From Nitratireductor aquibiodomus NL21 = JCM 21793 (GTDB taxonomy: Bacteria > Pseudomonadota > Alphaproteobacteria > Rhizobiales > Rhizobiaceae), in the NCBI RefSeq assembly GCF_000615975.1, contig NZ_BAMP01000022.1, positions 1-55,426 of the forward strand: a DNA stretch of 55,426 nt, written 5' to 3'. This document shows, piece by piece, positions 35,989 to 47,070 of the stretch. A program made the translations under genes and the position numbers. The first letter of the stretch is position 1, and every line of letters begins with the position of its first letter. The notes beneath the pieces are model-generated. The model was given only the letters and a program-made list of their open reading frames with translations, searched no databases and had not been told where the DNA came from.

Positions 35989-37268
35989 ACGACGGTCCGC
36001 ATGAGGTGGACGGCCTCGGCGCCAAAGCGATAGACGCCCTCGCGCAGCCCCCGGAAAGACTGGCGCGACACATCGCTGACCGGCAGCGGAAGCTCCTCCT
36101 GCGAAATGCGCCCCAGCACAAGCTCCGCCAAAGCCTTGCCGAACACGGTGCCCGGCCCAATGCCGCGCCCGTTATAGCCGGAAAAACCGACGACATTCTC
36201 GCCAAGGCGATGGAATTTCGGCAGGTGATCGGCCGTCATGCCGATATGGCCATACCAGCAGTGGTCAAACCGTGTCCCTTTCAGTTCCGGGAACAGGCGG
36301 GCGATGGCCCGCTCCGCCCAGGCGCGGTGAACCGCCTGGCCCGTCCCCTTCAGGGCCCCCACGCTTCCGAACACAAGCCGCCCCTCCCGATCCCAGCGGA
36401 ATGAGGTCAGTATCTGCTTCGTGTCCCACGCACCCTGCCGCTCCGGCAATATCCGGTCCCGCACTGCCTGCGGCAGGGGCGGGGTGGCAAAATTGAAATA
36501 GGGCAGGTGGACGATCTCTTCGCGGATCTGAGACCATGGCGTGGTGGTATAGGCGTTGGTTGCCACGATCACATGGCGCGCCAAGAGCGCACCCCGAGGC
36601 GTTTCAAGCCGCCAGCCATCGCCGCTGCGCTCTGCTTTTGTCACCCGGGAACCGGTGTGAAGCCTTGCGCCGGCCCGTGCTGCCGCATGGGCGAGGCCCC
36701 GCGCATAGGAGAGCGGCTGTATCGTGCCTGCACGTTCATCAAGCAGCGCGCCGGCAAATGCCGCGCTCCCGACCTTCTTCGCCGTTTCCTGCCGGTCGAG
36801 AAGCCGCACCGGAGCACCACGCGCCTGCCATTGCCGTGCGCGCTCCTCAAGCTGTCTGAGCCCGCTTTCGCCGACGGCGCAGTGCAGCGTACCGACAGGC
36901 ATCGCCTCGCAGTCCATATCGTGCCGCTTCGCCAGGTCGAACACAACGCGCGGTGCGTCGCCGAGAATTTTTAGCAGGCGCTCGCCATAGGTCTCACCGA
37001 GAATGCCGGGCAGGTCGTCGGGCATGACCCACATGCCCGCATTCACAAGGCCGACATTGCGGCCCGAGCCGCCGAAACCGATTTCATCGGCTTCGAGAAC
37101 CACGACGTCCGCACCGGCCTCTGCCAGGTGAAGTGCCGCCGAAAGACCCGTATACCCCCCGCCGACAATGGCGACCATCGCCGACTGATCGCCGGAAAGG
37201 GCTGTTGTCTGCGACGCGGCAGGGGCTGTTTTTTCCCACAGACCATGGGAAAGCGGGTCGTTCATCAT
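35985..37268 (-). CDS. FAD-dependent oxidoreductase (DAO family)
   Basis: A 427-residue flavoenzyme of the D-amino-acid oxidase/glycine oxidase type. The Rossmann FAD motif is VAIVGGGYTGLSAALHLAE with VVVLEADEIGFGGSGRNVG after it. The C-terminal HIGMTADHLPKFHRLG and FSGYNGRGIGPGT complete the FAD site. Family members oxidise amines or amino acids; this subgroup resembles gamma-glutamylputrescine oxidase-like proteins, but no putrescine genes are adjacent. Two ATG codons (37268, 37265) are possible and no strong ribosome binding site is seen. Confidence 0.9.
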   Translation of the reverse strand: MMNDPLSHGLWEKTAPAASQTTALSGDQSAMVAIVGGGYTGLSAALHLAEAGADVVVLEADEIGFGGSGRNVGLVNAGMWVMPDDLPGILGETYGERLLKILGDAPRVVFDLAKRHDMDCEAMPVGTLHCAVGESGLRQLEERARQWQARGAPVRLLDRQETAKKVGSAAFAGALLDERAGTIQPLSYARGLAHAAARAGARLHTGSRVTKAERSGDGWRLETPRGALLARHVIVATNAYTTTPWSQIREEIVHLPYFNFATPPLPQAVRDRILPERQGAWDTKQILTSFRWDREGRLVFGSVGALKGTGQAVHRAWAERAIARLFPELKGTRFDHCWYGHIGMTADHLPKFHRLGENVVGFSGYNGRGIGPGTVFGKALAELVLGRISQEELPLPVSDVSRQSFRGLREGVYRFGAEAVHLMRTVV

Positions 37269-37445
37269 CTGGCGAACTCACTGGACACTGAGACTGTCCC
37301 GACACATCACATGCCGCCTGCCGCCGGTCCAAGCGAAAAATCCGCATGACGTTATGCTGAGGCCGCATTGAAGCGCCAGATGCGCTGCACATCATCCTTG
37401 GCATCGCTCTCGCAATGTCTGGAAACTGTGCTGCCCCTTGCCACC

Positions 37446-37466
37446 CGCTCCGGTCACACCGGAGCG
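37446..37466. terminator. Hairpin after small ORF
   Basis: A perfect 9-bp stem, CGCTCCGGT (37446-37454) with ACCGGAGCG (37458-37466) and a 3-nt loop, 5 bp beyond the stop of the small minus-strand gene. No T-run follows, so termination is uncertain. Confidence 0.45.
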
Positions 37467-37471
37467 AAGCC

Positions 37472-37642
37472 TCAGTCGGTCTGCGTGTCGTAAGGGGATT
37501 GTTTCGGCGCCGGTGCCGGCTTTTCGGCCTTGCACTGCAGAGCGGCATTGATCGCTGCCGGTCCAACCGCGTGATACTGGCTAAGCAGGAGTTTTTCCTG
37601 TTCGGCGGTATACTCTGCTGGCTTGTTCATGTCGCGGGGCAT
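37472..37642 (-). CDS. Small hypothetical protein
   Basis: A 56-residue predicted protein starting MPRDMNKPAEY with AAGGA upstream of ATG 37642; an in-frame ATG at 37630 would give 52 residues. The central part, EQEKLLLSQYHAVGPAAINA, is amphipathic; the C-terminus is Pro/Lys-rich (KAEKPAPAPKQSPY). I do not recognise a family. The ribosome binding site, hairpin and compact start support it as real, but it could be spurious. Confidence 0.5.
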   Translation of the reverse strand: MPRDMNKPAEYTAEQEKLLLSQYHAVGPAAINAALQCKAEKPAPAPKQSPYDTQTD

Positions 37643-37860
37643 ATCGAATCCTTGGTTCCGCGTTGTCGTCCCTTCCGCGCAGATGGGGACCAAATCCGAC
37701 AAAATCTTGACAGACCGCCCCGTCGGAAGACGCATTCCTAAAATTGCCGCATCAGCCTTAACATTTCCTTCACAATGCCATTTTGCTTGCAATACCTCTT
37801 TCGGGCCGCAACGCCGGGTTTCGCCGCGATCCCCAGCCTTTTGGCTTTCAGCTTTTAGTC

Positions 37861-37889
37861 TTGACGCATTTGCCACCTGCGGCGATAAG
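37861..37889 (+). promoter_or_regulatory. Candidate sigma-70 promoter of cysS
   Basis: TTGACG (37861-37866) and GATAAG (37884-37889) are separated by exactly 17 bp. Transcription would be expected to start 6-8 bp after the -10, at about 37896, i.e. at or directly before the ATG of the uORF. It is 190 bp upstream of cysS. Confidence 0.6.
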
Positions 37890-37896
37890 AACGCCT

Positions 37897-37941
37897 ATGA
37901 AAACGCTGTGCACCATTATCGGTATTTGCATTATCGGCTAG
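37897..37941 (+). CDS. Putative 14-residue leader peptide with two Cys codons
   Basis: ATG AAA ACG CTG TGC ... ATT TGC ATT ATC GGC TAG encodes MKTLCTIIGICIIG. The start coincides with the predicted transcription start, so the mRNA would be leaderless, as known for the Sinorhizobium trpL leader peptide. Two TGC codons directly upstream of the cysteinyl-tRNA synthetase gene suggest control by Cys-tRNA charging. No canonical terminator hairpin was found downstream, so the mechanism is open and the ORF may be fortuitous. Confidence 0.4.
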   Translation: MKTLCTIIGICIIG

Positions 37942-38077
37942 CGCCTCATCGCTGGTCCGGACGTTTTCGCCCTCCTTTCCCGACGAGAAAAACGCCCAGG
38001 CCAGACGGCCGGAGCAAACCGTGCCCGCAATATCGCACCGCTCCGGCATGGCGATGGGTTGAAAACGGAAGGCGAGG

Positions 38078-39553
38078 ATGACGAACGGTTTCAGGGGCCT
38101 CAGGGTCTACAACACGCTGACGCGGGCCAAAGAGGACTTCGTCCCCATCGATGAGAAAAATGTCCGCATGTATGTGTGCGGGCCAACGGTCTACGACTAT
38201 GCCCATATCGGCAATGCGCGTCCGGCCATCGTCTTCGACGTTCTTTACCGTCTCCTGCGCCATCTCTATGGCGAGGACCACGTCACCTATGTGCGCAACA
38301 TCACGGATGTCGACGACAAGATCAACGCGCGCGCCCGCCGCGACTATCCCGACCTGCCGCTCAATGAGGCGATCCGCGAAGTCACGCAGAAAACGGCCGA
38401 TCAGTATCATGCCGACGTTGCCGCCCTCGGCTGCCTGAAGCCGACCATCGAGCCGCGCGCCACCGATTTCGTCCTGCCGCGCGCGGACGGATTGACTGAT
38501 ATGGCCAGCCTGATTCAATCTCTCATCGATCGCGGCCATGCCTATGAGACGAAAGGAGAAATCCTTTTCGACACAGCGTCCATGGAGGCCTATGGCGGGC
38601 TTTCGAAACGCAAACTGGAAGACCAGCAGGCCGGCGCCCGCATTGCGGTCGAGGCGCACAAGAAGAACCCGGCCGATTTCGTTCTCTGGAAGCAGTCATC
38701 CGCCGATGAGCCAGGCTGGGACGCGCGTTTCACCATCCGTGGCGCAGCAACGACCTTTCGCGGCCGCCCCGGCTGGCACATCGAGTGCTCGGCCATGTCC
38801 GCGGCCTATCTCGGCGAGGAGTTCGACATTCACGGCGGTGGCCTCGACCTGATCTTCCCGCACCACGAGAATGAGATCGCGCAATCCTGCTGCGCCCATG
38901 GCCGCGATGTCATGGCGCATTACTGGATGCACAATGGTTTCCTTCAGGTGGAGGGGCGAAAAATGTCCAAATCCGAGGGCAATTTCGTCACCATCCATGA
39001 ACTGCTCGAAACGGAGAAATTCGGCGGGCGTAAATGGCCGGGCGAGGTTTTGCGTCTTGCAATGCTGATGACGCACTACCGCGAGCCGATCGATTTTTCG
39101 GTGCGCAAGCTCGAAGAGGCGGAGGCGGTGCTCGACGGGTGGTATCGGGCTGTCGGCGATGTCGAAGCAGGTGATATCGGATGCGCCGATACTATAGCCG
39201 CGCTCAGCGACGATCTCGGAACAACCGCTGCCATTGCCAGCCTTCACGAATTGCGCAGCGAGGCGACCAAAGGCAGCAGCGCGGCAAAACAGGCCCTCAA
39301 AACGAGCGCAGCTCTTCTCGGGCTGCTCGCAGGAACTGAAAGCGACTGGTTCGCCGTCAAGGCGTCGGAAGCCGCCATCGATGCCGGGTTCGTTGAAACC
39401 GCGGTGGAAAAGAGGCTCACGCAGTTGCGCGAGAAAAACTTCGCCGAAGCCGACCGCATCCGCGACGAGCTTGCCGCTCAGGGCGTCCAGCTCATGGACT
39501 ACAAGGATACGGAGAGCGGCGAACGCCGCACCAGATGGGAGGTGAAACGGTGA
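38078..39553 (+). CDS. cysS: Cysteinyl-tRNA synthetase
   Basis: A 491-residue class I aminoacyl-tRNA synthetase that charges tRNA-Cys. The zinc ligand Cys34 lies in [18 protein letters not shown], which includes the HIGH-type motif HIGN (43-46). Further zinc ligands are in WHIECSAMS and [11 protein letters not shown]. The KMSKS loop is [10 protein letters not shown]. The anticodon-binding C-terminus ends in the [13 protein letters not shown] helix. An AAGGCGAGG site precedes the ATG. Overlaps the VOC gene by 4 bp (GTGA). A long leader with a Cys-containing uORF precedes it. Confidence 0.98.
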   Translation: MTNGFRGLRVYNTLTRAKEDFVPIDEKNVRMYVCGPTVYDYAHIGNARPAIVFDVLYRLLRHLYGEDHVTYVRNITDVDDKINARARRDYPDLPLNEAIREVTQKTADQYHADVAALGCLKPTIEPRATDFVLPRADGLTDMASLIQSLIDRGHAYETKGEILFDTASMEAYGGLSKRKLEDQQAGARIAVEAHKKNPADFVLWKQSSADEPGWDARFTIRGAATTFRGRPGWHIECSAMSAAYLGEEFDIHGGGLDLIFPHHENEIAQSCCAHGRDVMAHYWMHNGFLQVEGRKMSKSEGNFVTIHELLETEKFGGRKWPGEVLRLAMLMTHYREPIDFSVRKLEEAEAVLDGWYRAVGDVEAGDIGCADTIAALSDDLGTTAAIASLHELRSEATKGSSAAKQALKTSAALLGLLAGTESDWFAVKASEAAIDAGFVETAVEKRLTQLREKNFAEADRIRDELAAQGVQLMDYKDTESGERRTRWEVKR

Positions 39554-39933
39554 TCGACCATATCGGCATCAAGGTTGCGGATTTCGAGCGTGCGAAGGCG
39601 TTTTACGACAGGGCGATGGAACCGCTTGGCGCGTCGCTTCTGATGATGGTGCCGCCGGAATACACCGATGGCGTCAAGGTCGGCGGCTATGGCCGCGACC
39701 GGCCGGTCTTCTGGCTGACGGAAGGCGCGCCCGCCGGCGAACCGAAACATGTCGCCTTCACGGCCAACACCCGTGAAGAGGTGGACGCCTTTCACAAGGC
39801 CGCACTCGAGGCCGGCGGCCGCGACAATGGTGCGCCGGGCCCGCGGCCCCACTACCATGCAGACTACTACGGTGCCTTCGTTTTCGACCCTGACGGCAAC
39901 AATGTGGAGGCCGTCTGTCACAGGCCGGCCTAG
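39550..39933 (+). CDS. VOC family (glyoxalase/bleomycin-resistance fold) protein
   Basis: A 127-residue vicinal-oxygen-chelate fold protein. The N-terminal [20 protein letters not shown] and C-terminal [15 protein letters not shown] are the two beta-alpha-beta-beta-beta modules; metal ligands would be His near the N-terminus and the Glu in NVEAV. The GTG start at 39550 is chosen because it has GGGAGG upstream and overlaps the cysS stop; ATG 39535 would add five residues. Substrate unknown; relatives are annotated as glyoxalase or dioxygenase-like. Probably co-translated with cysS. Confidence 0.9.
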   Translation: MIDHIGIKVADFERAKAFYDRAMEPLGASLLMMVPPEYTDGVKVGGYGRDRPVFWLTEGAPAGEPKHVAFTANTREEVDAFHKAALEAGGRDNGAPGPRPHYHADYYGAFVFDPDGNNVEAVCHRPA

Positions 39934-40033
39934 AGCAATTCCAGGAAAAGTGGCTACCGGTTTTCCGTCCGGAACTGCGCAAGAACGATAAGATTGAGCG
40001 CTTTTACGCTTCAGGCAAAAGTCAAAGCGCTCT
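39932..40033. repeat. Rhizobial-type intergenic palindromic repeat
   Basis: Begins AGAGCAATTCCAGGAAAAGT, continues with GGTTTTCCGTCCGGAA and ends GCGCTCT. I recognise this layout as a dispersed intergenic repeat of Mesorhizobium and its relatives. It contains a 9-bp stem, GAGCGCTTT (39996-40004) with AAAGCGCTC (40024-40032), and its ends are complementary (AGAGC/GCTCT). It separates the VOC and GFA genes. No second copy was found in this window. Confidence 0.7.
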
Positions 40034-40050
40034 GGGAGAAAGGGCAGGGA

Positions 40051-43137
<3,087 letters not shown>

Positions 43138-43210
43138 TCGAGACGAGCGAATGCGCTGGACCAATAAAATGAAATGGCGCCGATCCAGATCGGTATGACA
43201 GGATAATCGA

Positions 43211-43236
43211 ACGCCCGTCACCCCCGCCGGGCTTTT
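43211..43236 (+). terminator. Weak rho-independent terminator of cimA
   Basis: A 5-bp stem, GCCCG (43213-43217) with CGGGC (43228-43232) and a 10-nt loop, followed by TTTTC. It lies 76 bp past cimA and just before rarD. Confidence 0.45.
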
Positions 43237-43248
43237 CGTGGAAAGCAG

Positions 43249-44175
43249 ATGTCCGAGATAGCAGAAGCAGAAAAGCCGCTTGAGGCGGACCCCAACGACG
43301 CGACGCGCGGCTTCTTCTTCGCTCTGTCTGCCTATGGTCTGTGGGGCTTCCTGCCGCTCTACATGAAGCTTGTCTCCCACATCCCGGCGATGGAGGTGGT
43401 GGCTCACCGCGTTCTCTGGTCTCTCCCGGTGGCGGCGGTCATCCTCTATTTTCTGGGACGCACGGCCGATATCCGCCAGGCGCTGCGCTCGCCGCGCACA
43501 TTGCTGATGGCAGCGCTGACGGCGGCGATCATCTCCTGCAACTGGGGCATCTATGTCTGGGCGATCGCGGTCGACCGTGCCGTCGAGACAGCCCTCGGCT
43601 ACTATATCAACCCGCTTGTCAGCATCGCCATGGCGGCGCTCTTTCTCGGCGAGCGCCTCAACCGTTACCAGATTGCCGCCGTCTGCCTAGCAGGCGTTGC
43701 CGTGCTGATCCTCACGACCGATGCGGGCGGTCTGCCCTGGGTGTCCCTCAGCCTCGCCTTCAGCTTCGCGGCCTACGGCATTCTGCGCAAGACCCTGCCC
43801 ATCGGACCAAGCCAGGGCTTTTTCCTTGAAGTCCTGATCCTTGCTCTGCCCGCCCTCGGCTATCTCATCTGGCTCGGCGCGTCGGGCGAGGCGCATTTCA
43901 TGCTTTCGAACCCGGCCGACATCGCTCTGCTCATCGGCTGCGGCCCGGTCACGGCCATTCCACTTATCCTGTTCGCCATGGGGGCCAAACGTCTGCGCTA
44001 TTCCACCATCGGCATCATGCAGTACACGGCGCCGACCATGATCTTCCTGATCGCCGTATTCGTCTTCAAGGAGCCGTTCGGCGGCGGCAAGGCGGTGGCG
44101 TTCGCTTTCATCTGGGCAGCCCTTGCCCTTTATAGCTGGTCGATGCTGCGCGACGCGCGCCGGGCAAAAAAATAG
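43249..44175 (+). CDS. rarD: EamA family transporter RarD
   Basis: A 308-residue inner-membrane protein with about ten membrane segments in two EamA repeats. RarD-specific motifs are FFFALSAYGLWGFLPLYMK and VVAHRVLWS near the N-terminus, then NWGIYVWAI, ALGYYINPL and ERLNRYQIAAV. The C-terminal repeat has GAKRLRYSTIGIMQYTAPT. First described as chloramphenicol-sensitivity protein; the real substrate is not known. It begins 109 bp after cimA and is followed by a hairpin. Confidence 0.94.
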   Translation: MSEIAEAEKPLEADPNDATRGFFFALSAYGLWGFLPLYMKLVSHIPAMEVVAHRVLWSLPVAAVILYFLGRTADIRQALRSPRTLLMAALTAAIISCNWGIYVWAIAVDRAVETALGYYINPLVSIAMAALFLGERLNRYQIAAVCLAGVAVLILTTDAGGLPWVSLSLAFSFAAYGILRKTLPIGPSQGFFLEVLILALPALGYLIWLGASGEAHFMLSNPADIALLIGCGPVTAIPLILFAMGAKRLRYSTIGIMQYTAPTMIFLIAVFVFKEPFGGGKAVAFAFIWAALALYSWSMLRDARRAKK

Positions 44176-44197
44176 CCGCCCCAGAGGGGGGGGCGGC
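44163..44197 (-). terminator. Rho-independent terminator (minus orientation)
   Basis: The 8-bp stem GCCGCCCC (44175-44182) / GGGGCGGC (44190-44197) is followed on the minus strand by TATTTTTTTGC, a strong terminator shape. The T-run overlaps the end of rarD. It lies 233 bp downstream of the LOG gene and could end that transcript. On the plus strand no T-run follows. Confidence 0.7.
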
Positions 44198-44429
44198 GAA
44201 TGAAACCCGGGATGCCGGGAAGGGGTGCGGCGAGCATCGACGGGTCAGGGACGGCGTGCGCGGAACATGCGAAGCCGGAGAACGCTGAACGCTCAAACCC
44301 CGGACGATGGATGGATGCATAGGCCATGCACCGCGCAATCGGATCGAAGCAGGCCAGTGTTACAGCGAGACTGCAATCGGGTAACGGCAGGATGACAATC
44401 CCGCGCTATTCATTGAAATCTGTGGACAG

Positions 44430-45041
44430 TCACAGCCGGTCGATAACCGTCTGGTCCTCACCATTCGATGACGCGCGCTGAGCGGCTGCCTTGAGGATTG
44501 CGGGGACGATATCCTGCGCCTGATCCACCACGATCGGGCGGACCCGGTGGCCGGAATGCACGAAGCCTTCCTGCTTCATGTGATCGACGAGCGTCAGGAG
44601 CGGGTTCCAGAAGCCGCCGATATTGGCGAACACCATAGGCTTTTCATGCCGGGAAAGCTGTGCCCAGGTCATGATTTCAACGATCTCTTCAAGTGTTCCA
44701 ATTCCCCCGGGCAGGGCGACGAACGCATCCGAACGCTCGAACATGGTATGCTTGCGCTGGTGCATGTCTTCGGTGACGATGAGTTCGTCTAGCTCGGCCA
44801 GATCCACCTCGTTGGCCTCGCGGCGGATCAGGAATTTCGGAATGATCCCGGTCACCGTGCCGCCGGCGTCCATTGTGCCACGGGCAACCGCGCCCATGAT
44901 GCCTTTGGTGCCTGCGCCATAGATCAGCCGCAAACGGGCTTCCGCCAGACTGCGCCCCAGCGTCAGTCCTGCCTGAAAATGACGTTCATCGCGTCCATTG
45001 CTTGAACCGCAATAGACGCACACCGACTCGATTGTGCTCAT
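44430..45041 (-). CDS. LOG family protein (TIGR00730)
   Basis: A 203-residue protein of the LOG family, cytokinin riboside 5'-monophosphate phosphoribohydrolases that also act on AMP. The nucleotide-binding motif is LPGGIGTLEEIVEIMTW (PGGxGTxxE), and the N-terminal VCVYCGSSNGRDERH plus IYGAGTKGIMGAVARG are typical. The catalytic Arg/Glu pair is in the HQRKHTMFER to TLEE region. The ATG at 45041 is preferred from homologue alignment; the upstream ribosome binding site is weak. Divergent from the LysM gene. Confidence 0.93.
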   Translation of the reverse strand: MSTIESVCVYCGSSNGRDERHFQAGLTLGRSLAEARLRLIYGAGTKGIMGAVARGTMDAGGTVTGIIPKFLIRREANEVDLAELDELIVTEDMHQRKHTMFERSDAFVALPGGIGTLEEIVEIMTWAQLSRHEKPMVFANIGGFWNPLLTLVDHMKQEGFVHSGHRVRPIVVDQAQDIVPAILKAAAQRASSNGEDQTVIDRL

Positions 45042-45151
45042 GAAACCATTGCTCGTCTGCGTTACCGTTATGGTCAAGAGGACAAAGGCTTTTTCTTGTC
45101 GCTTGAGCGAAAAAGCGTTACAGCCTGTCACAAAGGGACTATCGTGGGTTT

Positions 45152-46630
45152 ATGGGCTTGACACCTTTAAAGGGGCTTCTTTTTCTCTCCGGCGCTGTCG
45201 TGGCGGGCCTCGGGGCCGCATATGTTCTGGGCGCGTTTGACGCACAGGAGCCACGCCCGGCTGCCCTGTCATCATCGCCGTCGCCCGATGCGGGCGCACC
45301 GGCGGCGGCCGCGAAGCAGGATGCGGGTGCAGCCAGCAGGGAAGCGCGCCTGGAGGATGCCAGCCAGGCAGAGGATAACAGCGCCTCGGAAACGCTGAAG
45401 CAGGCTCAGGAGATCGCCCCGCCGACCTTCGATATCGTGCGGGTCGAGCCGAACGGCTCTATGGTGATCGCCGGCAAGGCAGAGCCCAACGCGCGGATCG
45501 AAATCATCAATGGGGCGACCGTTCTCGGAACCGCCACAAGTGGTGCGTCGGGCGACTTCGCGGCTGTGCTTGAGGCCCCCCTCGAGCCGGGCGATTACCA
45601 GATCGTGCTGCGCGCCACCACACCCGACAATCTCGCCGCCACGTCCCTTGAAACGGCAATCGTCACCGTGCCCGACGACGAGGCGGGGCAGGTGCTTGCC
45701 CTGGTCGATCAGCCGGGCGCACCGAGCCGTCTGATCACGGTGCCCGAAGCAAAGGCGCCGCAGGAAGGCGAGAGCGAGACACAGGCTGAGGTCGCGCCTG
45801 AGCCATCCGCGACCGGGCAGGAGCCGCCGGCCGCGGCAGAAAAACCACAGGGCGAGCCGGCCCCGGTCGCCAACGAGGCCGAAGGTGAACAGCCGGCAGA
45901 GGCCGCGCAGACGGAGGAACAGTCACCGCCAGCCACCACAGCAGCGGAAGCCGCAGGTTCCCCCTTTATCGAAGCGGTCGAGATTGACGGGCGCCAGGTT
46001 TTCGTGGCCGGCGCTGCCCGTCCCGGCAGCACGATCCGTGTCTATGTGAACCAGATCCTTCTCGGAGAAACTGTGACCACACCGAACGGGCGTTTCCTGA
46101 TCGAAGCGACCCGTGAACTGCCCATTGGCGACTACATTGTCCGCGCCGACATGCTTTCAGACGATGGGCGTACGGTCGTTGCCCGTGCTGCCGTGCCTTT
46201 CACACGGGCCGAGGGTGAACAGGTTGCAGCCGTCGCTGCGCCGGATTCCGGTTCGGATGTGCGCAACGATGCGGTTGACGGCAAGAATGCGCGCCTGCCG
46301 CCGGCGGGGGCTTCCCCGTCCGTGCAGGAGCCCGATGCGGCGGCGGAGGCTGCGAGCTCCGGCGCGGAGACCACGGCGCCGAAGCTTGCTCCGGTTGACG
46401 GTTCGGTGATCATTCGTCGCGGCGACACGCTCTGGCACATTTCCCGGCGCGTCTATGGCCGTGGCATCCGCTACACGACGCTCTATCTGGCCAACCAGGA
46501 CCAGATCGAGGATCCCGACCGCATTTGGCCGGGGCAGGTTTTTGCCGTGCCCGAGAGCACCGAGGAGGGCGAAGCGGCCGATATGGAGGCCATCGAAGAT
46601 CAGATGGTCGAGCCGGAAAACGCCAATTAG
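45152..46630 (+). CDS. LysM domain protein with Ig-like repeats, envelope-anchored
   Basis: A 492-residue protein with an N-terminal membrane anchor (about 8-28, LLFLSGAVVAGLGAAYVLG), a long Ala/Pro/Glu-rich disordered part and two bacterial Ig-like modules (about 93-175, FDIVRVEPNGSMVIAGKAEP; about 285-355, FIEAVEIDGRQVFVAGAARP). The C-terminal LysM domain (about 425-475) reads VIIRRGDTLWHISRRVYG, then RYTTLYLANQDQI and RIWPGQVFAVP, and should bind peptidoglycan. This layout is common in rhizobia; a cell-envelope role is inferred. It ends 32 bp before the arsR operator palindrome. Confidence 0.92.
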   Translation: MGLTPLKGLLFLSGAVVAGLGAAYVLGAFDAQEPRPAALSSSPSPDAGAPAAAAKQDAGAASREARLEDASQAEDNSASETLKQAQEIAPPTFDIVRVEPNGSMVIAGKAEPNARIEIINGATVLGTATSGASGDFAAVLEAPLEPGDYQIVLRATTPDNLAATSLETAIVTVPDDEAGQVLALVDQPGAPSRLITVPEAKAPQEGESETQAEVAPEPSATGQEPPAAAEKPQGEPAPVANEAEGEQPAEAAQTEEQSPPATTAAEAAGSPFIEAVEIDGRQVFVAGAARPGSTIRVYVNQILLGETVTTPNGRFLIEATRELPIGDYIVRADMLSDDGRTVVARAAVPFTRAEGEQVAAVAAPDSGSDVRNDAVDGKNARLPPAGASPSVQEPDAAAEAASSGAETTAPKLAPVDGSVIIRRGDTLWHISRRVYGRGIRYTTLYLANQDQIEDPDRIWPGQVFAVPESTEEGEAADMEAIEDQMVEPENAN

Positions 46631-46662
46631 CCGACATTAAATTCCCTCTTTCTCTTGAAATC

Positions 46663-46709
46663 GCAGAACCTTTCATCGTATATCGCCGATGAACGATGAA
46701 AGGTTCTGC
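46663..46709 (+). promoter_or_regulatory. Perfect 17-bp inverted repeat: likely ArsR operator
   Basis: GCAGAACCTTTCATCGT (46663-46679) and its exact reverse complement (46693-46709) are separated by 13 bp. The right arm contains the AAAGG ribosome binding site and ends one base before the ATG at 46711. Binding of the ArsR product here would block its own expression and that of the ABC exporter. As RNA the repeat would also sequester the ribosome binding site. Confidence 0.7.
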
Positions 46710-46710
46710 C

Positions 46711-47070
46711 ATGCCACGCTCGTTGTCAGGCGCCTGCTGTGCGCATCACACCATGACGAAGGGGTTGAGCGCACTGTCTCACCCTGTGCGGGTCGAGATA
46801 CTGAAGCATCTTTCGGGCTATGATGCGTGCTGCTGCAAGGATGTGGTGCGTCATCTGCATCTGGCGCAGTCCACGGTTTCCCAGCACCTGAAAGTGCTTG
46901 TGGAGGCGGGATTGGTGCATGTGCGCCCTGAGCGGCAAAGCTCGCGCTATGAGGTGGACACCGAGGCTCTTGCAGGCCTGACAGAAGCCCTGGCGCGTCT
47001 GACACAGACCTGCATCGATGCCAGCAAGAGCAGAACATCCAGCCACGGGGCCGAAGCGAATGACCAATAA
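46711..47070 (+). CDS. ArsR/SmtB family metalloregulator
   Basis: A 119-residue winged-helix repressor. The helix-turn-helix is DVVRHLHLAQSTVSQHLKVL followed by EAGLVHVRPERQSSRYEVD, the wing. The dimer-helix LSHPVRVEILKHLSGYDACCCKDV carries three adjacent cysteines where ArsR proteins hold their metal-sensing Cys site; two more lie in SGACCAHH near the N-terminus. A thiophilic metal ligand is therefore plausible. The ATG at 46711 is chosen because AAAGG is 7 bp upstream. It overlaps the ABC transporter gene by 11 bp, implying coupled expression. Confidence 0.92.
   Translation: MPRSLSGACCAHHTMTKGLSALSHPVRVEILKHLSGYDACCCKDVVRHLHLAQSTVSQHLKVLVEAGLVHVRPERQSSRYEVDTEALAGLTEALARLTQTCIDASKSRTSSHGAEANDQ

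Larger units (their letters stand above)
37643..38077. other. cysS leader/intergenic region
   Basis: 435 bp between the small minus-strand gene and cysS. It contains a good promoter (37861-37889), a 14-codon uORF (37897-37941) and an 8-bp inverted repeat GCCGGAGC (38008-38015) / GCTCCGGC (38040-38047) just before the cysS ribosome binding site. The portion 37643-37860 shows no gene. Confidence 0.5.
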
